Source: Lachnoclostridium phytofermentans ISDg
Lineage (GTDB): Bacteria; Bacillota; Clostridia; Lachnospirales; Lachnospiraceae
NCBI RefSeq assembly: GCF_000018685.1
Contig: NC_010001.1
Location: forward strand, 4,187,501-4,251,500
DNA: 64,000 bases
Reading direction: 5' to 3'
How positions within the stretch are numbered: the stretch's first letter is position 1; each line of letters opens with the position of its first letter. Shown here one piece after another: positions 18,301 to 27,379 of this stretch. A program made the position numbers and the translations under genes. The notes below the pieces were generated by a model. It searched no databases. It saw only the letters and a list, made by a program, of their open reading frames with translations, and was not told where the DNA came from.

Positions 18301-19439
18301 GTAACTAGGATATTAAGTGCAAAGTGCTCAATATCTGAAAAATCTACAAGATTATTCTCTTCCTTCGAAGCATCTAGTCGTTCTAAAAAGTCATGAGTAA
18401 GTGATAACAATACCAACATAGGCCTACGGACTTTTCTCATATCCGTAAGCATGTCCTCCATTGGTTGAAAAAAGAAATCGTCAGATAAATCAGAAAGTAT
18501 CTTTTTTACCATCTGACGTATTGCCTTTACTTCTTCTTTTCTTTCCTCTGTTGCATCCGGCCATTTTTTCGTAGATAACCTCGCAAATGTTATGTTAGAA
18601 AATGCATCCTGATACTCTTCGTACGAATGCTGTGAACCTGCATCAGAGTTAAGGAGCCTTTCTATTATCTCTTGATCTGATAATAATGCATCCAGATAAG
18701 GCTTTGGTCCATCCGGGTAATTCGTAATCTCGATTGCTTTTGCACACAAATCAGAAGCCTCACGAAGGATTGCCTTAACATATTGAAGGAGTTGTTTCAT
18801 CCAGCTAGTTTGATTGATATCTTCTGCTGTCTCAACTAAGAAATCCTTTTCTCTCTCCTCCAGCCATTCATGCGGATAAGGATAACTTTGCGAAAATTGA
18901 TATAGCTTTAATATAAAATTCTCAATTGGCTCATCTGATTTTGAAGCAGAATAACATTCCACAAATTCTAAAAAATCTTCAGCACCTTCCTCATACTTTT
19001 CTTCCAATAAAGTAGCTAATACATCAGATTTTAATAACATTAATTCTGCTTCCTCTGCAATCCGAAACGAAGGGTCTAGGTCAATGGTATGAAAATGATT
19101 TCGAATTACCGATAAGCAAAAACTATCAATTGTGGTGATTTGAGCACTATATAAAAGTGTCAGCTGTTTTTGCAGATGAACATTGTCAGGCTGCTCCAAT
19201 ACCTTCTTTTCAATCGCAGCGCCAATACGTTCCCTCATCTCTCCAGCTGCTGCCTTTGTAAATGTAACAATAAGCAATTGATCAATATTAATCGGAGAGT
19301 TTTCGGACGTAATCCGATTGATTATGCGCTCTACTAGAACAGCAGTTTTTCCAGAACCTGCAGCTGCAGAAACTAAAAGATTGCAATCTCTAGTATCAAT
19401 TACCTTCTGTTGCCCCGGTGTCCAACTCGTCTTTGCCAA
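15306..19439 (-). CDS. addA: ATP-dependent helicase/nuclease subunit A (AddA)
   Basis: The AddAB complex processes double-strand breaks for RecA loading. AddA is a UvrD-type helicase (Walker A AAGSGKTAVL near residue 33; DEYQDSN near 410; SIHKSKGLEFP near 855) fused to a C-terminal RecB-type nuclease (QGIIDVYFEEEDG...LVDYKTD, about 1320-1345). I place the start at the TTG at 19439, 9 nt after AAAGGAGG; the ATG at 19448 has no spacing from that site. At 1377 aa it is about 140 aa longer than typical AddA. The excess is an acidic, repeat-rich linker (about 1040-1150) between helicase and nuclease. It overlaps addB by 44 bp, implying translational coupling. Confidence 0.95.
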   Translation of the reverse strand: MAKTSWTPGQQKVIDTRDCNLLVSAAAGSGKTAVLVERIINRITSENSPINIDQLLIVTFTKAAAGEMRERIGAAIEKKVLEQPDNVHLQKQLTLLYSAQITTIDSFCLSVIRNHFHTIDLDPSFRIAEEAELMLLKSDVLATLLEEKYEEGAEDFLEFVECYSASKSDEPIENFILKLYQFSQSYPYPHEWLEEREKDFLVETAEDINQTSWMKQLLQYVKAILREASDLCAKAIEITNYPDGPKPYLDALLSDQEIIERLLNSDAGSQHSYEEYQDAFSNITFARLSTKKWPDATEERKEEVKAIRQMVKKILSDLSDDFFFQPMEDMLTDMRKVRRPMLVLLSLTHDFLERLDASKEENNLVDFSDIEHFALNILVTKEDGNLVPTKVATEMSEQFVEIMIDEYQDSNYVQEYILSSISKVTRGCPNVFMVGDVKQSIYKFRMARPELFMEKYEQYSTEEGLYRRIDLSKNFRSRAEVLDSINGVFEKIMTKAMGGIEYTKEVSLYPGAQFPEIGMDLDNTSFLFSDTKTELIILDLKEEEASIPDSMDRLDVMALEEDAIELSKRELEAKAVAMRIKQLVHGERGFSVTKRNGEEQDLKRCQYRDIVILLRTMSGWSETFTEILKQEGIPAYSDTQTGYFQTLEVKTVLNYLRILDNPRQDAPLTAILYSPIVGLSAEQLSFLRVKPGKGAEKLSIYDAARECALNYLEIQDEVTQPEETQPVYDSIIQADLMYEKSSAEKTVSMDKNLIETGEKLKRFFATYDKLREKAIYLPVHEIILEFFKETGYDLFVYAMPGGEQRRNNLNLLVQHALSFEESSYHGLFQFIRYIERLLKFEIDYGEAGGLSENDNAVRIMSIHKSKGLEFPVVILAGMGKQFNTMDAREKIVLHADYGIGPECIDYQLRTKCPTLLKQVIKKNIVLDNLGEELRVLYVALTRAKEKLIMIGSANDANDVFDKWRQDSTPGVTPLRFQTLAMAKDYFSFVGPAALYDSRIRVITLTPNDLLEDEYEKQTDIKNKQEELNPYNFLQSFEEESDEQSDEERSDEERSDGEQSDGEQSDGEQPRKDLLTKLSFRYPYEHEAMLPIKTTVSELKKLSQQVDEELTETFTQVKDELTKTWPQVDEELTEKYPQVEELIETSPPVKEESQMLIEPTIPKFLKEEKELRGTERGNLYHKILELIDFSDNKTKLNLREFVSQLANRGLIQEESISSINFERLSRFFESELYQRIQIAYQKGYLYREQPFVIGIPVREISTQKFVRTTQAQASSILSKNEDFSHANLCSCPNSQDYENDDLVLIQGIIDVYFEEEDGIVLVDYKTDAVGELGEEELIRRYQEQIRYYERALNQLLDKTVKEKIIYSFSLGKEIRIKS
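16003..16131. repeat. 33-bp in-frame tandem repeat inside addA, about 4 copies
   Basis: The repeat encodes 11-residue units of the form QVDEELTETFT, QVKDELTKTWP, QVDEELTEKYP and a shortened fourth (10 residues). On the plus strand each unit starts with TCAATTC. Frame is preserved. Confidence 0.85.
16237..16326. repeat. 15-bp in-frame tandem repeat inside addA, 5 good copies
   Basis: Units are variants of TGTTCTCCATCTGAT, encoding SDGEQ or SDEER pentapeptides on the minus strand. A degenerate sixth unit follows. The near identity of the first three copies indicates recent slippage expansion. Confidence 0.9.
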
Positions 19440-22400
19440 AAAACTCATCCTCCTTTTTGATTAAATTCCAAACTTCCTCTTTATTTAATGTCTTTAAATT
19501 ACGATACGAAAAACCACTCACTTTACAGTCAAATCCACAAACAGATTGGAAGGAACAATAAGTACAGGCATTTCGATTCTTGGCCCTATAAGGATTATGC
19601 CTGACTTTTCCCTCCATGATTTGCTCACTGAAACGATGCATCAGATCTTTGATATAGTCCGTCAATGTAATAAGTTCTTCTTCTTTTGCTACGGAAGATC
19701 TCTTTGTAAAAGTTCCATCCTTCCCAGTCTCTACCGGGATTACTGTTGATTTTGTCGAGGGCGCAAGTTCTCCCTCATCTCCACAAAAGCTAGTATCAAG
19801 AAGCGGCACTACAACCTTAGATGCATTCACAAGTCCGTTCATCGCTAACTTCTTCTCAATATCCTCCTCTACGGAGCTAGATTTTGTAACAATGGGATCA
19901 TCTAAATTATAATAAAATACTCCAGCTGGATGTATCTCATGATTTGGATACTGCTCTTTCATTAATTCCATAGCAGCACTTAAGTAAACACCTAACTGCA
20001 ATTGCAAACCATAGTATAAATTCATTAAGTCGAAGGATGTACTACCTGATTTATAGTCAATAACTTTAACATAAAGTTTACCGTCCTGTTCATATAAATC
20101 CACACGGTCAATTCGTCCTCGTAAGTTTAGATATCGATCCGCATGAGAAAAATATTGCTCATAGCTTCCAGGTTCAAATACTCCCTGTTGCAACTGATGC
20201 GTTAAAGTTTTCGTTGTCCTTTGCAATATCCTCTCAACTCTGGTTGCTAAATAGGCACTTCGTTTCGAACTTTCTAAAATTCCATTTCCAAAATTCTCTA
20301 CTGCTTCTCTTACGCAGCGCTCTCCAAGAGAAATACGAACGTCCTCCGGAAGCTCATGCCATGAAATATCTAACTCTTTTAAAGCTTTCGAAAACCGTTC
20401 CAATGCCTCATGAAACAAGCTCCCAATGTCAGGCATGGAAATCTTATATTCCTGACGTTCTTCTAGACTTAGACCATACTGAAGAAAATGTGCAAAAGCA
20501 CATGCCGCATATTTTTCCATACGGGTTACACTGCCAAGTAATGTTTCCCCATAAAGCTTTCTTGCCACTTCTTTGGTTAAACCCTGTTCGTAGTTTTGAT
20601 AAAATACCCCTTGTAATACCTTGTCTAATGATATCCTACCTTTGATTTGACCACTCACATATAAATGATATACTTCTCTCCAAAGTTTAGGTTGTTCCCC
20701 CTCATAATCTCGAAGTACAGAGATTAGATAGCTTAATCCTTGATCCGTACCAAGTAACTCATCTTCCCTCGATTTTCTATCTGCATCATAAATCTTAAGC
20801 TTTGGAAATATTTTACTTATCTTTCCAAGCAAATAAGAAGCACGAATCGACTTTCCCGAAACATCTAATTTGCTATAATAAAGATATAACTTATTCTGTG
20901 GCTTTGTTAAATTAAGGTAGAGATAAAACTCTGTAAGATAAGCGGTCTGGCGTTTCGTTGGAGATAATTCGATTTCGTGATCCGCAAATAACTGCCGCTC
21001 TGCATCGGATAATATTCCACCACCAGGATTTGCTTTCGGTACGATTCCATCATTCACTCCTAAGAAAAATAATGCTTTGATATCTTTTAGCCTGGTACGT
21101 TCGATATCACCAACTAGAATCTGATCAATACTTGGAGGAATCAAACCAACTTTCGCTTCGCGAAAACCCGTATCAAGAATATCTCTAAATTCCTTTAACG
21201 GTAATACATCCTCCCCAAGTAGTTCTACCATTCGGTCAAATATTTCAAGAACCATTCGATAGATTTGCTCATATTCTTTGGCTCTTAGTTTATCTTCTTT
21301 CTCCCCTTGCGCCTTAAACTTTTCAACAAATATATGAATCTTTTCTTCAATATGATAAGTACACAATAAGTTATAAAGAGCGTTTACACATTCCCTTACC
21401 GAGGACTTTTTACTTGTTAAAGTTTCATAAAGCGGTGTAAACTCTTTCAAAATACACTCTCTAACATAATTGATTTTCTCTAGATCCACTTCATAATTGG
21501 TTTTATATTTTCTCTCCCACTCATGCTCATAACGGTATTTTCCTCGAATACCAAACGCTATCACATAGTTTTCAAAAAGGTCTATCTCATCCATCGTAAA
21601 ATCCGTTAATCCGCACTTTAAGAAACGAAATATTGCTTCATAATCAAAATTATGAGTCACTACATCAAGTGCAGAACGCAAAAATTCCACCACTGGGTTT
21701 GTAAGGATATTCTTCTTATGATCCACAAAACAAGGAATGCCTGCGAGCTCCAACTCTCTTTTCACAATATCACCATAAACCTCCATCGCACCAGAAACAA
21801 TAGCGATATCTTTATAACGATATTCTTCTTCCCTAAGTAACCTTGTAATTTCTATCACTGCATGACGTGCCTCGGCCATTGGGTCTTTTGCTGCTGTAAT
21901 TGATATGTCATCTTGCTCCTCAGTAAATGATTTATATGGATATCGGAAGATGTTTTTTTCCAATGCAGAAAGTGCCATGCTATTATGAAAACGATAAGAG
22001 TATCCACCATTTTCTGATGCAACAAGAATTGGAGGTTTTATCTCTATCTTTTGCGTTATTGCAAGGTCTGTAAGCTTTTCCGCCATCTTACCGCTAAGAT
22101 AGAATAATTGATGTTCCTCCTGTTTTCGATTAATTTGACTTTCATCCATTGTTATTGTTACAGTAACTGACTTCGCCTTTTTCATTAAGTGCGATAGCAA
22201 TTTATATTGCGATGGTGTAAATCCTGTAAATCCATCCAAACATATTTCACTGTCATTTACAAAAGAAGAATCATCAATAACATCACAAAGAAGATCTAAG
22301 ATTTCCTCTGAGTTGATATATTTATCCTGGAGGAATTCCTCATAGGCTTGATAAATTGTCATGATATCCGTTAATTTATGATTAAGAAGTGGCTTTCCTT

Positions 22401-22839
22401 TGGCTACTTCCTTCATCTTTTGCAGTTCATCCGTATGAATGCTATACTGGGCTAATTCTGAGATAATGGATTTCATCTCTTCTACAAATCCCTGCTTTTT
22501 AACATTAGCACCAAATAAAATCAGGTCGTTTCTCTTCTCCATCATTACTTTCTTAACAATCATACTTTTCCCAGTATCTTCAAGAACTAAACGATCGTTC
22601 CCGCCAGTCTCCTCAAAAATGCGAAACGCTAAACGAAGGAAGCTAAGAATATCGATGTTATGAATGCCCTTCTTGGGGTGCATCGTTACCAAGTCTTTTT
22701 GAGTTTGGAGCGTAAATTGTTCTGGAACTAGAATTAGAAATTTCCCTTTTGGCTCCTTTAGCGAACTCTCTATTACTCTTTGATATAGTTGATAGGACTT
22801 TCCTGCACCGGAACCCCCTATGACAAATTGTAGTGACAT
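19396..22839 (-). CDS. addB: ATP-dependent nuclease subunit B (AddB)
   Basis: Partner of AddA in double-strand-break resection. The product is 1147 aa from the ATG at 22839, which follows AAAGGGGGAGAAAGA; the longer frame to 22911 has no ribosome site. The N-terminal nucleotide motif GGSGAGKSYQLYQ is at about 8-20. The C-terminal nuclease domain includes GRIDRVDLYEQDG and VIDYKSG (about 925-950). The iron-sulfur staple is visible as one early Cys (YAACAFAHFLQYG, about 786) and CTYCSFQSVC near the C-terminus. The gene order addB-addA with overlapping ends is the standard firmicute arrangement. Confidence 0.95.
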   Translation of the reverse strand: MSLQFVIGGSGAGKSYQLYQRVIESSLKEPKGKFLILVPEQFTLQTQKDLVTMHPKKGIHNIDILSFLRLAFRIFEETGGNDRLVLEDTGKSMIVKKVMMEKRNDLILFGANVKKQGFVEEMKSIISELAQYSIHTDELQKMKEVAKGKPLLNHKLTDIMTIYQAYEEFLQDKYINSEEILDLLCDVIDDSSFVNDSEICLDGFTGFTPSQYKLLSHLMKKAKSVTVTITMDESQINRKQEEHQLFYLSGKMAEKLTDLAITQKIEIKPPILVASENGGYSYRFHNSMALSALEKNIFRYPYKSFTEEQDDISITAAKDPMAEARHAVIEITRLLREEEYRYKDIAIVSGAMEVYGDIVKRELELAGIPCFVDHKKNILTNPVVEFLRSALDVVTHNFDYEAIFRFLKCGLTDFTMDEIDLFENYVIAFGIRGKYRYEHEWERKYKTNYEVDLEKINYVRECILKEFTPLYETLTSKKSSVRECVNALYNLLCTYHIEEKIHIFVEKFKAQGEKEDKLRAKEYEQIYRMVLEIFDRMVELLGEDVLPLKEFRDILDTGFREAKVGLIPPSIDQILVGDIERTRLKDIKALFFLGVNDGIVPKANPGGGILSDAERQLFADHEIELSPTKRQTAYLTEFYLYLNLTKPQNKLYLYYSKLDVSGKSIRASYLLGKISKIFPKLKIYDADRKSREDELLGTDQGLSYLISVLRDYEGEQPKLWREVYHLYVSGQIKGRISLDKVLQGVFYQNYEQGLTKEVARKLYGETLLGSVTRMEKYAACAFAHFLQYGLSLEERQEYKISMPDIGSLFHEALERFSKALKELDISWHELPEDVRISLGERCVREAVENFGNGILESSKRSAYLATRVERILQRTTKTLTHQLQQGVFEPGSYEQYFSHADRYLNLRGRIDRVDLYEQDGKLYVKVIDYKSGSTSFDLMNLYYGLQLQLGVYLSAAMELMKEQYPNHEIHPAGVFYYNLDDPIVTKSSSVEEDIEKKLAMNGLVNASKVVVPLLDTSFCGDEGELAPSTKSTVIPVETGKDGTFTKRSSVAKEEELITLTDYIKDLMHRFSEQIMEGKVRHNPYRAKNRNACTYCSFQSVCGFDCKVSGFSYRNLKTLNKEEVWNLIKKEDEFFGKDELDTGATEGN

Positions 22840-23044
22840 TCTTTCTCCCCCTTTCAATTTTTTATTTGGTACCTCATGCGAAAACATGTCATGCCTTTTA
22901 TTAAATGACATTAAGTATCCCTACGCCAAAGAATCAACGCTAAAATTATGCATAACATTACGTCTACTGTTTCTATGCTAATCTTATCATATTTTTTATA
23001 CTCGATTAATAAACTGTATAAAGCATAATTGGGAGGAAAAACAG

Positions 23045-23521
23045 ATGTCAAATACAAAAATAGTTGTAATTAAACTTAAACAGATAATATATGGAGTGAT
23101 TTTTGCAGTATTAGGCATTGTGTTACTCATATTACTTCTGGCTTTGTTTAAATCTAGCAAGAAGGATTCTGGAGCAAACGAAGATAGCGCAATGTACAAA
23201 CCAGGTGTTTATAACTCAGTAGTTGCCCTAAATGACAGTACACTAAATCTGGAAGTCATTGTTGATAAAAATCACATTAACTCGGTTCAATTAATTAACC
23301 TGGATGAAGCCATTACAACATTGTATCCATTAGTTGAGAAGTCCATCAATTCCATTGCAGAACAGCTATGTAATGATGTCGATATTGCCTCTATTCAAAT
23401 CCAAGAGGATAGCAAATACACACAGACTCTCCTATTAGATGCTATAGAGAAAACTCTGGAAAAGGCGCTTATCACACCAGTGGATCACTCCATGGATAAG
23501 CAAGCGGATACGAAAAAATGA
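23045..23521 (+). CDS. Hypothetical single-pass membrane-anchored protein
   Basis: The product is 158 aa. A strong N-terminal transmembrane helix (about 14-37, IYGVIFAVLGIVLLILLLALF) is followed by a short basic stretch and an extracellular domain. That domain starts MYKPGVYNSVVALNDSTLNLEVIVDKNHINSV, which loosely resembles FMN-binding-domain repeats (GxYxxxxxxxxxxLxVxVxxxxIxxV) but without an evident flavin attachment Thr. The ATG follows GGGAGGAAAAACAG. It is monocistronic with its own strong terminator and divergent from addB. I do not recognise a named family. Confidence 0.75.
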   Translation: MSNTKIVVIKLKQIIYGVIFAVLGIVLLILLLALFKSSKKDSGANEDSAMYKPGVYNSVVALNDSTLNLEVIVDKNHINSVQLINLDEAITTLYPLVEKSINSIAEQLCNDVDIASIQIQEDSKYTQTLLLDAIEKTLEKALITPVDHSMDKQADTKK

Positions 23522-23580
23522 TTACCTAATCGTGCATTCATACATATGTGAGTACTTATCCTGACTTTCTTTCCCTAAAA

Positions 23581-23617
23581 TCGGGTTGTTGCAAGTAATT
23601 GCAGCAACCCGATTTTT
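23581..23617. terminator. Bidirectional terminator between the membrane-anchored protein gene and nadE
   Basis: TCGGGTTGTTGCA (23581-23593) pairs with TGCAGCAACCCGA (23600-23612), flanked by AAAA on one side and TTTTT on the other. Confidence 0.92.
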
Positions 23618-23712
23618 GTTTCTAATGATAAATGATAAGCTCTTTATTTCATACTACTTTTATGTTTTCTTGTTATAAAAATCAAAAGCACTCACTTCGT
23701 GAATTTTGCTTA

Positions 23713-25656
23713 TTAATTATCTTGAATACTTTCTAAGTCTTTCATCCATAAAGAAACTGAAGCATCACTTGGCATACGAAGATCTCCACGAGGAGAAACT
23801 GCTACAGATCCAACTTTAGGTCCATCTGGTAGACAAGAGCGTTTATATTGTTGTTGAAAATATCTACGATAAAATATCGTAAGCCAGCGATAAATTGTTT
23901 CCTTCGTATAGTCATCTTTAAATGCATATACGGCAAGACGATATATTTTTGATGGAGTAAACCCAAATCTTAATACATAGTACAAGAAGAAATCATGTAA
24001 CTCATATGGACCTACTACATCCTCTGTTTTTTGTACTATTTCGCCGTCTTTTGGAGGAAGAAGCTCTGGGCTAACAGGGGTATCTAAAACATCCTTCAAT
24101 ACATTTCTAAGGGTGTCACTCTTTGCTTCTTCTGCAAAATATGAAACCAGATAACGAACCAATGTCTTAGGAACGGAAGAATTGACACCGTACATCGACA
24201 TATGATCTCCATTATAAGTTGCCCATCCTAAAGCAAGCTCTGACATATCTCCAGTGCCAACAACAAAACCATTCACTTGATTTGCGATGTCCATTAGAAC
24301 TTGGGTACGCTCTCTTGCTTGTCCATTCTCAAAAGTGACATCATGCTTATTAATGTCATGACCAATATCCCTAAAATGAAGTTCTACCGCTTCATTAATT
24401 CTAATCTCACGTAACGTAGCGGATAATTCCTGCACTAACAGGATAGCATTTTGGTAAGTACGATCTGTTGTTCCAAAACAAGGCATTGTTACTGCTACAA
24501 TTCCCTTAGGATCAAGCTCTAACATATCAAAAGCCCTTCTAGTCACCAAAAGTGCCAAGGTAGAATCAAGACCGCCAGAGATACCCAGTACAACAGATTT
24601 ACTTCCCGTATGCTGTAAACGTTTTTTTAGTCCTAATGCCTGCATATGAATAATTTCATCACAACGTTTTTCCCGTTCTTCCTTCTTCGTCGGTACGAAT
24701 GGGGATTTATCAATAAAACGTGTCAAACTAAGCGTGGTATCATAATTAGAATTATTTTCTGTGGCATATTCTCCATATTCTAAATAAGTATAATCTTTCT
24801 TTTCTTCCACAAGATAAGTTGAAATTCTTCTACGTTCAGAGATTATTTTTTCAAGGTCGACCTCAGAAACAATTACGCCATTCACAAAACGTTCTGACTC
24901 AGCGATTACCGTTCCATTTTCCGCTATCATATTATGCCCTGAAAATACCAAGTCTGTGGTAGATTCTCCTTCTCCCGCACTTGAATATAGATAACCGCAG
25001 ACCAAACGTGCAGATTGATTACTCACCAAGGTTTTACGATAAATATCTTTCCCTGTAGTCTCATTACTTGCTGACAAATTTAGAATTACAGTTGCACCTG
25101 CTTGACATAACCCTCCGCTCGGTGGCTGTGGCACCCATAAATCTTCACAAATTTCTATTCCTACTTTTAGATAAGGGATTTCTCTATGACAAAAGATTAA
25201 ATTACTGCCAAATGGCACTTTTTTATGATTTATTGTTACATGCTCTACAATATCATTTCCATTTCCAAAATAACGTGCTTCATAGAATTCAGAATAGTTA
25301 GGGATATTTCTTTTTGGTACCATACCAAGTAATTCTCCCTGATAAAGTACTACTGCAACATTAAATAACTTACCATCCTTTAAAAAAGGGAGCCCAACAG
25401 CGATAAGAGCATCAATATCCTTACTATAATCGATTAGTTTATTAAGTCCATCCAGCGCCCCATTTAGTAAGGTATTCTGTAAAAACAAATCCTCACAGGT
25501 ATATCCAGTAATACATAGTTCCGGACATACTATTACCTTTGCACCCTTTTGTTTTGCTTCTTCTATTTGATGGATTATTTCATTTACGTTATATTCACAA
25601 TCAGCAACTTTAATATTTGGTGTAATAGCCGCTACTTTTACGAATCCGTGTCTCAT
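23713..25656 (-). CDS. nadE: Glutamine-dependent NAD+ synthetase
   Basis: The product converts deamido-NAD to NAD using glutamine. At 647 aa it is the fused form. The N-terminal nitrilase-type glutaminase has the Glu-Lys-Cys triad in PELCITGY (Glu about 46), MVPKRNIPNY (Lys about 114) and GIEICEDLWVP (Cys about 170). The C-terminal ATP pyrophosphatase has GISGGLDSTLALL (about 355-367) and the GWATYNGDHMSMYGVN block. The ATG at 25656 follows AAAGGACAGAGATA. It is divergent from the radical SAM gene. Salvage/de novo NAD synthesis ends with this enzyme. Confidence 0.97.
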   Translation of the reverse strand: MRHGFVKVAAITPNIKVADCEYNVNEIIHQIEEAKQKGAKVIVCPELCITGYTCEDLFLQNTLLNGALDGLNKLIDYSKDIDALIAVGLPFLKDGKLFNVAVVLYQGELLGMVPKRNIPNYSEFYEARYFGNGNDIVEHVTINHKKVPFGSNLIFCHREIPYLKVGIEICEDLWVPQPPSGGLCQAGATVILNLSASNETTGKDIYRKTLVSNQSARLVCGYLYSSAGEGESTTDLVFSGHNMIAENGTVIAESERFVNGVIVSEVDLEKIISERRRISTYLVEEKKDYTYLEYGEYATENNSNYDTTLSLTRFIDKSPFVPTKKEEREKRCDEIIHMQALGLKKRLQHTGSKSVVLGISGGLDSTLALLVTRRAFDMLELDPKGIVAVTMPCFGTTDRTYQNAILLVQELSATLREIRINEAVELHFRDIGHDINKHDVTFENGQARERTQVLMDIANQVNGFVVGTGDMSELALGWATYNGDHMSMYGVNSSVPKTLVRYLVSYFAEEAKSDTLRNVLKDVLDTPVSPELLPPKDGEIVQKTEDVVGPYELHDFFLYYVLRFGFTPSKIYRLAVYAFKDDYTKETIYRWLTIFYRRYFQQQYKRSCLPDGPKVGSVAVSPRGDLRMPSDASVSLWMKDLESIQDN

Positions 25657-26052
25657 TATCTCTGTCCTTTCTTATTCCGAAGCTTATCATTACGTTTCAC
25701 CACATATACAAGAAAAAAGAAAGCTACATGTACTTTTTCTTGTCATGAATCACTCTGTGTTATTATACCACATTCCGATTTGTTTATCTATGTAATTTGC
25801 AGTCGAATCCCATTTATTCCCTGACTGTAGTTGTAGTTAATTACCATCTATTCATAACATTAAAAAAGTAAGCTTTGTGAATTTTCATTTATTATGAATA
25901 TAATGCAGCTCAATAATTTATTTGTGGTAAATGTGGTAAATGCATAGATAGCATATAACTTAGATTTACAAAAGAATAAATCGCTATTATAATACAATCA
26001 TCATCTATTTGTTTTAGGATGCAAGTGTATTAACCCACAGAGAGGAACGCTA
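25657..26052. other. Divergent intergenic region with a recurring hairpin
   Basis: No gene is seen. ACAAGAAAAAAG (about 25708) and CTTTTTCTTGT (about 25731) form a stem nearly identical to that at 6.85 kb. The rest is AT-rich and should hold the promoters of nadE and of the radical SAM gene. Confidence 0.55.
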
Positions 26053-26994
26053 ATGTTACAATCTATAAATAAAGATAATTATAATAATATAAATGAAATA
26101 GCAACAGATATTTTATCTGCTTGTACTTTATGTCCAAGAGAATGTAAGGTCAATCGTTTTAATAAAACTGGCTATTGTGGTATGCCAGCAAATGTATTTG
26201 GTGCAAGAGCTGCTCTTCACCTATGGGAGGAACCTTGTATTACCGGAAAGGACGGGTCTGGTACTGTCTTTTTTACCGGTTGTACGCTTCGCTGTGTCTT
26301 CTGTCAAAACCATAATATTGCAAATGGTTCTGTCGGAAAGGAAATTACAATCGAACATCTTTCAACCATATTTTTATCTCTCCAAGAAAAAGGAGCTACA
26401 AACATTAATCTTGTCACTCCAACTCATTACGTACCACAGATTGTAAAAGCTTTGATACTTGCAAAGCAAAATGGGCTTACCTTGCCTATTGTCTATAACA
26501 CCAGCGGATACGAAAAGGTTTCTACTCTTAAATTACTAGATGGATATGTCGATGTCTACCTTCCTGATTTTAAGTATATGGATGAAAACCTCGCACTTCG
26601 CTACTCGAATGCAAAAGATTATCCTATCATTGCAAAGGAAGCAATAAAAGAGATGATACGTCAGGTTGGCATACCTGTCTTTGAGCATGATACAATCAAG
26701 CGTGGTGTCATCGTTCGCCACTTGGTTCTGCCTGGTCATCGAACAGATTCAAAAAAAATTCTTAGTTATCTTTATGAAACTTACCATGATACCATTTATC
26801 TTAGTATTATGAATCAATTTACACCTCTTGCTGAACTATCTTATTATCCAGAGATTAATCGAAAAGTAACAAAAAGAGAATATAATGATGTCATTGATTT
26901 TGCCATTGAACTTGGAATTACAAATGCTTTTATTCAAGAAGGTCAAACAGCTAGTGAGAGTTTTATTCCTGAGTTTTCTTTGGAGGGGTTATAA
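26053..26994 (+). CDS. Radical SAM protein, PflX/PflA-like (putative activating enzyme)
   Basis: The product is 313 aa. The radical SAM cluster motif CTLRCVFCQ (about 77-85, CX3CX2C) follows a characteristic N-terminal Cys set, CTLCPRECKVNR...GYCG (about 23-42), seen in the COG1313 PflX group. The VTPTHYVPQI and NTSGYE blocks support SAM/TIM-barrel binding. The C-terminus carries RHLVLPGH and the FTPLAELSYYPEINR segment. The group is annotated as pyruvate formate-lyase activating-like, but no glycyl radical enzyme lies nearby, so the substrate is unknown. The ATG follows GAGAGGAACGCTA. Confidence 0.88.
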   Translation: MLQSINKDNYNNINEIATDILSACTLCPRECKVNRFNKTGYCGMPANVFGARAALHLWEEPCITGKDGSGTVFFTGCTLRCVFCQNHNIANGSVGKEITIEHLSTIFLSLQEKGATNINLVTPTHYVPQIVKALILAKQNGLTLPIVYNTSGYEKVSTLKLLDGYVDVYLPDFKYMDENLALRYSNAKDYPIIAKEAIKEMIRQVGIPVFEHDTIKRGVIVRHLVLPGHRTDSKKILSYLYETYHDTIYLSIMNQFTPLAELSYYPEINRKVTKREYNDVIDFAIELGITNAFIQEGQTASESFIPEFSLEGL

Positions 26995-27062
26995 AAACAC
27001 CCCAGGGTGAGTGCTAATCCGCCTAGCGTTATTTTTTATAGAAATTGCGCTTCAATATTAAT

Positions 27063-27087
27063 AAAAAAAGACAGCTTACGCTGTCTA
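27063..27087 (-). terminator. Terminator of the probable 6S RNA
   Basis: On the minus strand AGACAGC-GTAA-GCTGTCT is followed by a run of seven T. Confidence 0.9.
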
Positions 27088-27287
27088 AAAAATCATTTTT
27101 TTGTAACCCCCAAAATGCCGGTTCCTGTATTTTGACTCCTAGCACAAGCTAGGTGGGTAACCGCAAGTAAGTTTCTGCCTTCCACTGCAAACGGAGGCTT
27201 GACATCCGCTCACCAATATAGGAATCCCGTTTAAAGTATTGTAGGTTCAAAATAGCAAGAGTATCGAGCACTTCAGGTAGTTAACTT
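27063..27287 (-). ncRNA. ssrS: Probable 6S RNA (ssrS)
   Basis: A consensus promoter starts a transcript near 27287 that ends at a terminator (27063-27087), about 200 nt before the U-tract. The RNA folds as an extended rod. CTGAAGTGC near the 5' end pairs with GCATTTTGG near the 3' end. TATTTTGA then pairs with TCAAAATA (+ strand 27247-27254 with 27128-27135). A central part includes the CCTAGC-TTGT-GCTAGG hairpin. Length, rod shape with a large internal bubble, and a terminal closing stem followed by a terminator match 6S RNA, which binds sigma-A RNA polymerase. The segment ACAGGAACCGGCATTTTG looks like the 3' side of clostridial 6S RNAs as I remember them. A covariance-model search would settle it. 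Confidence 0.68.
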
Positions 27288-27293
27288 GGTATT

Positions 27294-27322
27294 ATTATAT
27301 CCCAATATTTCGATTTTTTCAA
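27294..27322 (-). promoter_or_regulatory. Strong promoter of the probable 6S RNA
   Basis: TTGAAA (27317-27322) and TATAAT (27294-27299) have a 17-bp spacer on the minus strand. No open reading frame follows, which supports an RNA gene. Confidence 0.85.
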
Positions 27323-27379
27323 GTATTATTAGAATGTAATTATTGGTTTCCAGTATTTATTACATTATATGTCGAATTT

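Noticed and set aside
20214..20645. 143-aa plus-strand frame inside addB
   Set aside because: It lies fully antisense to a well-supported gene, has no ribosome site and no recognisable features.
27000..27045. Terminator of the radical SAM gene
   Set aside because: Only a 4-bp GCTA/TAGC stem before the T-run; too weak to list as a feature.
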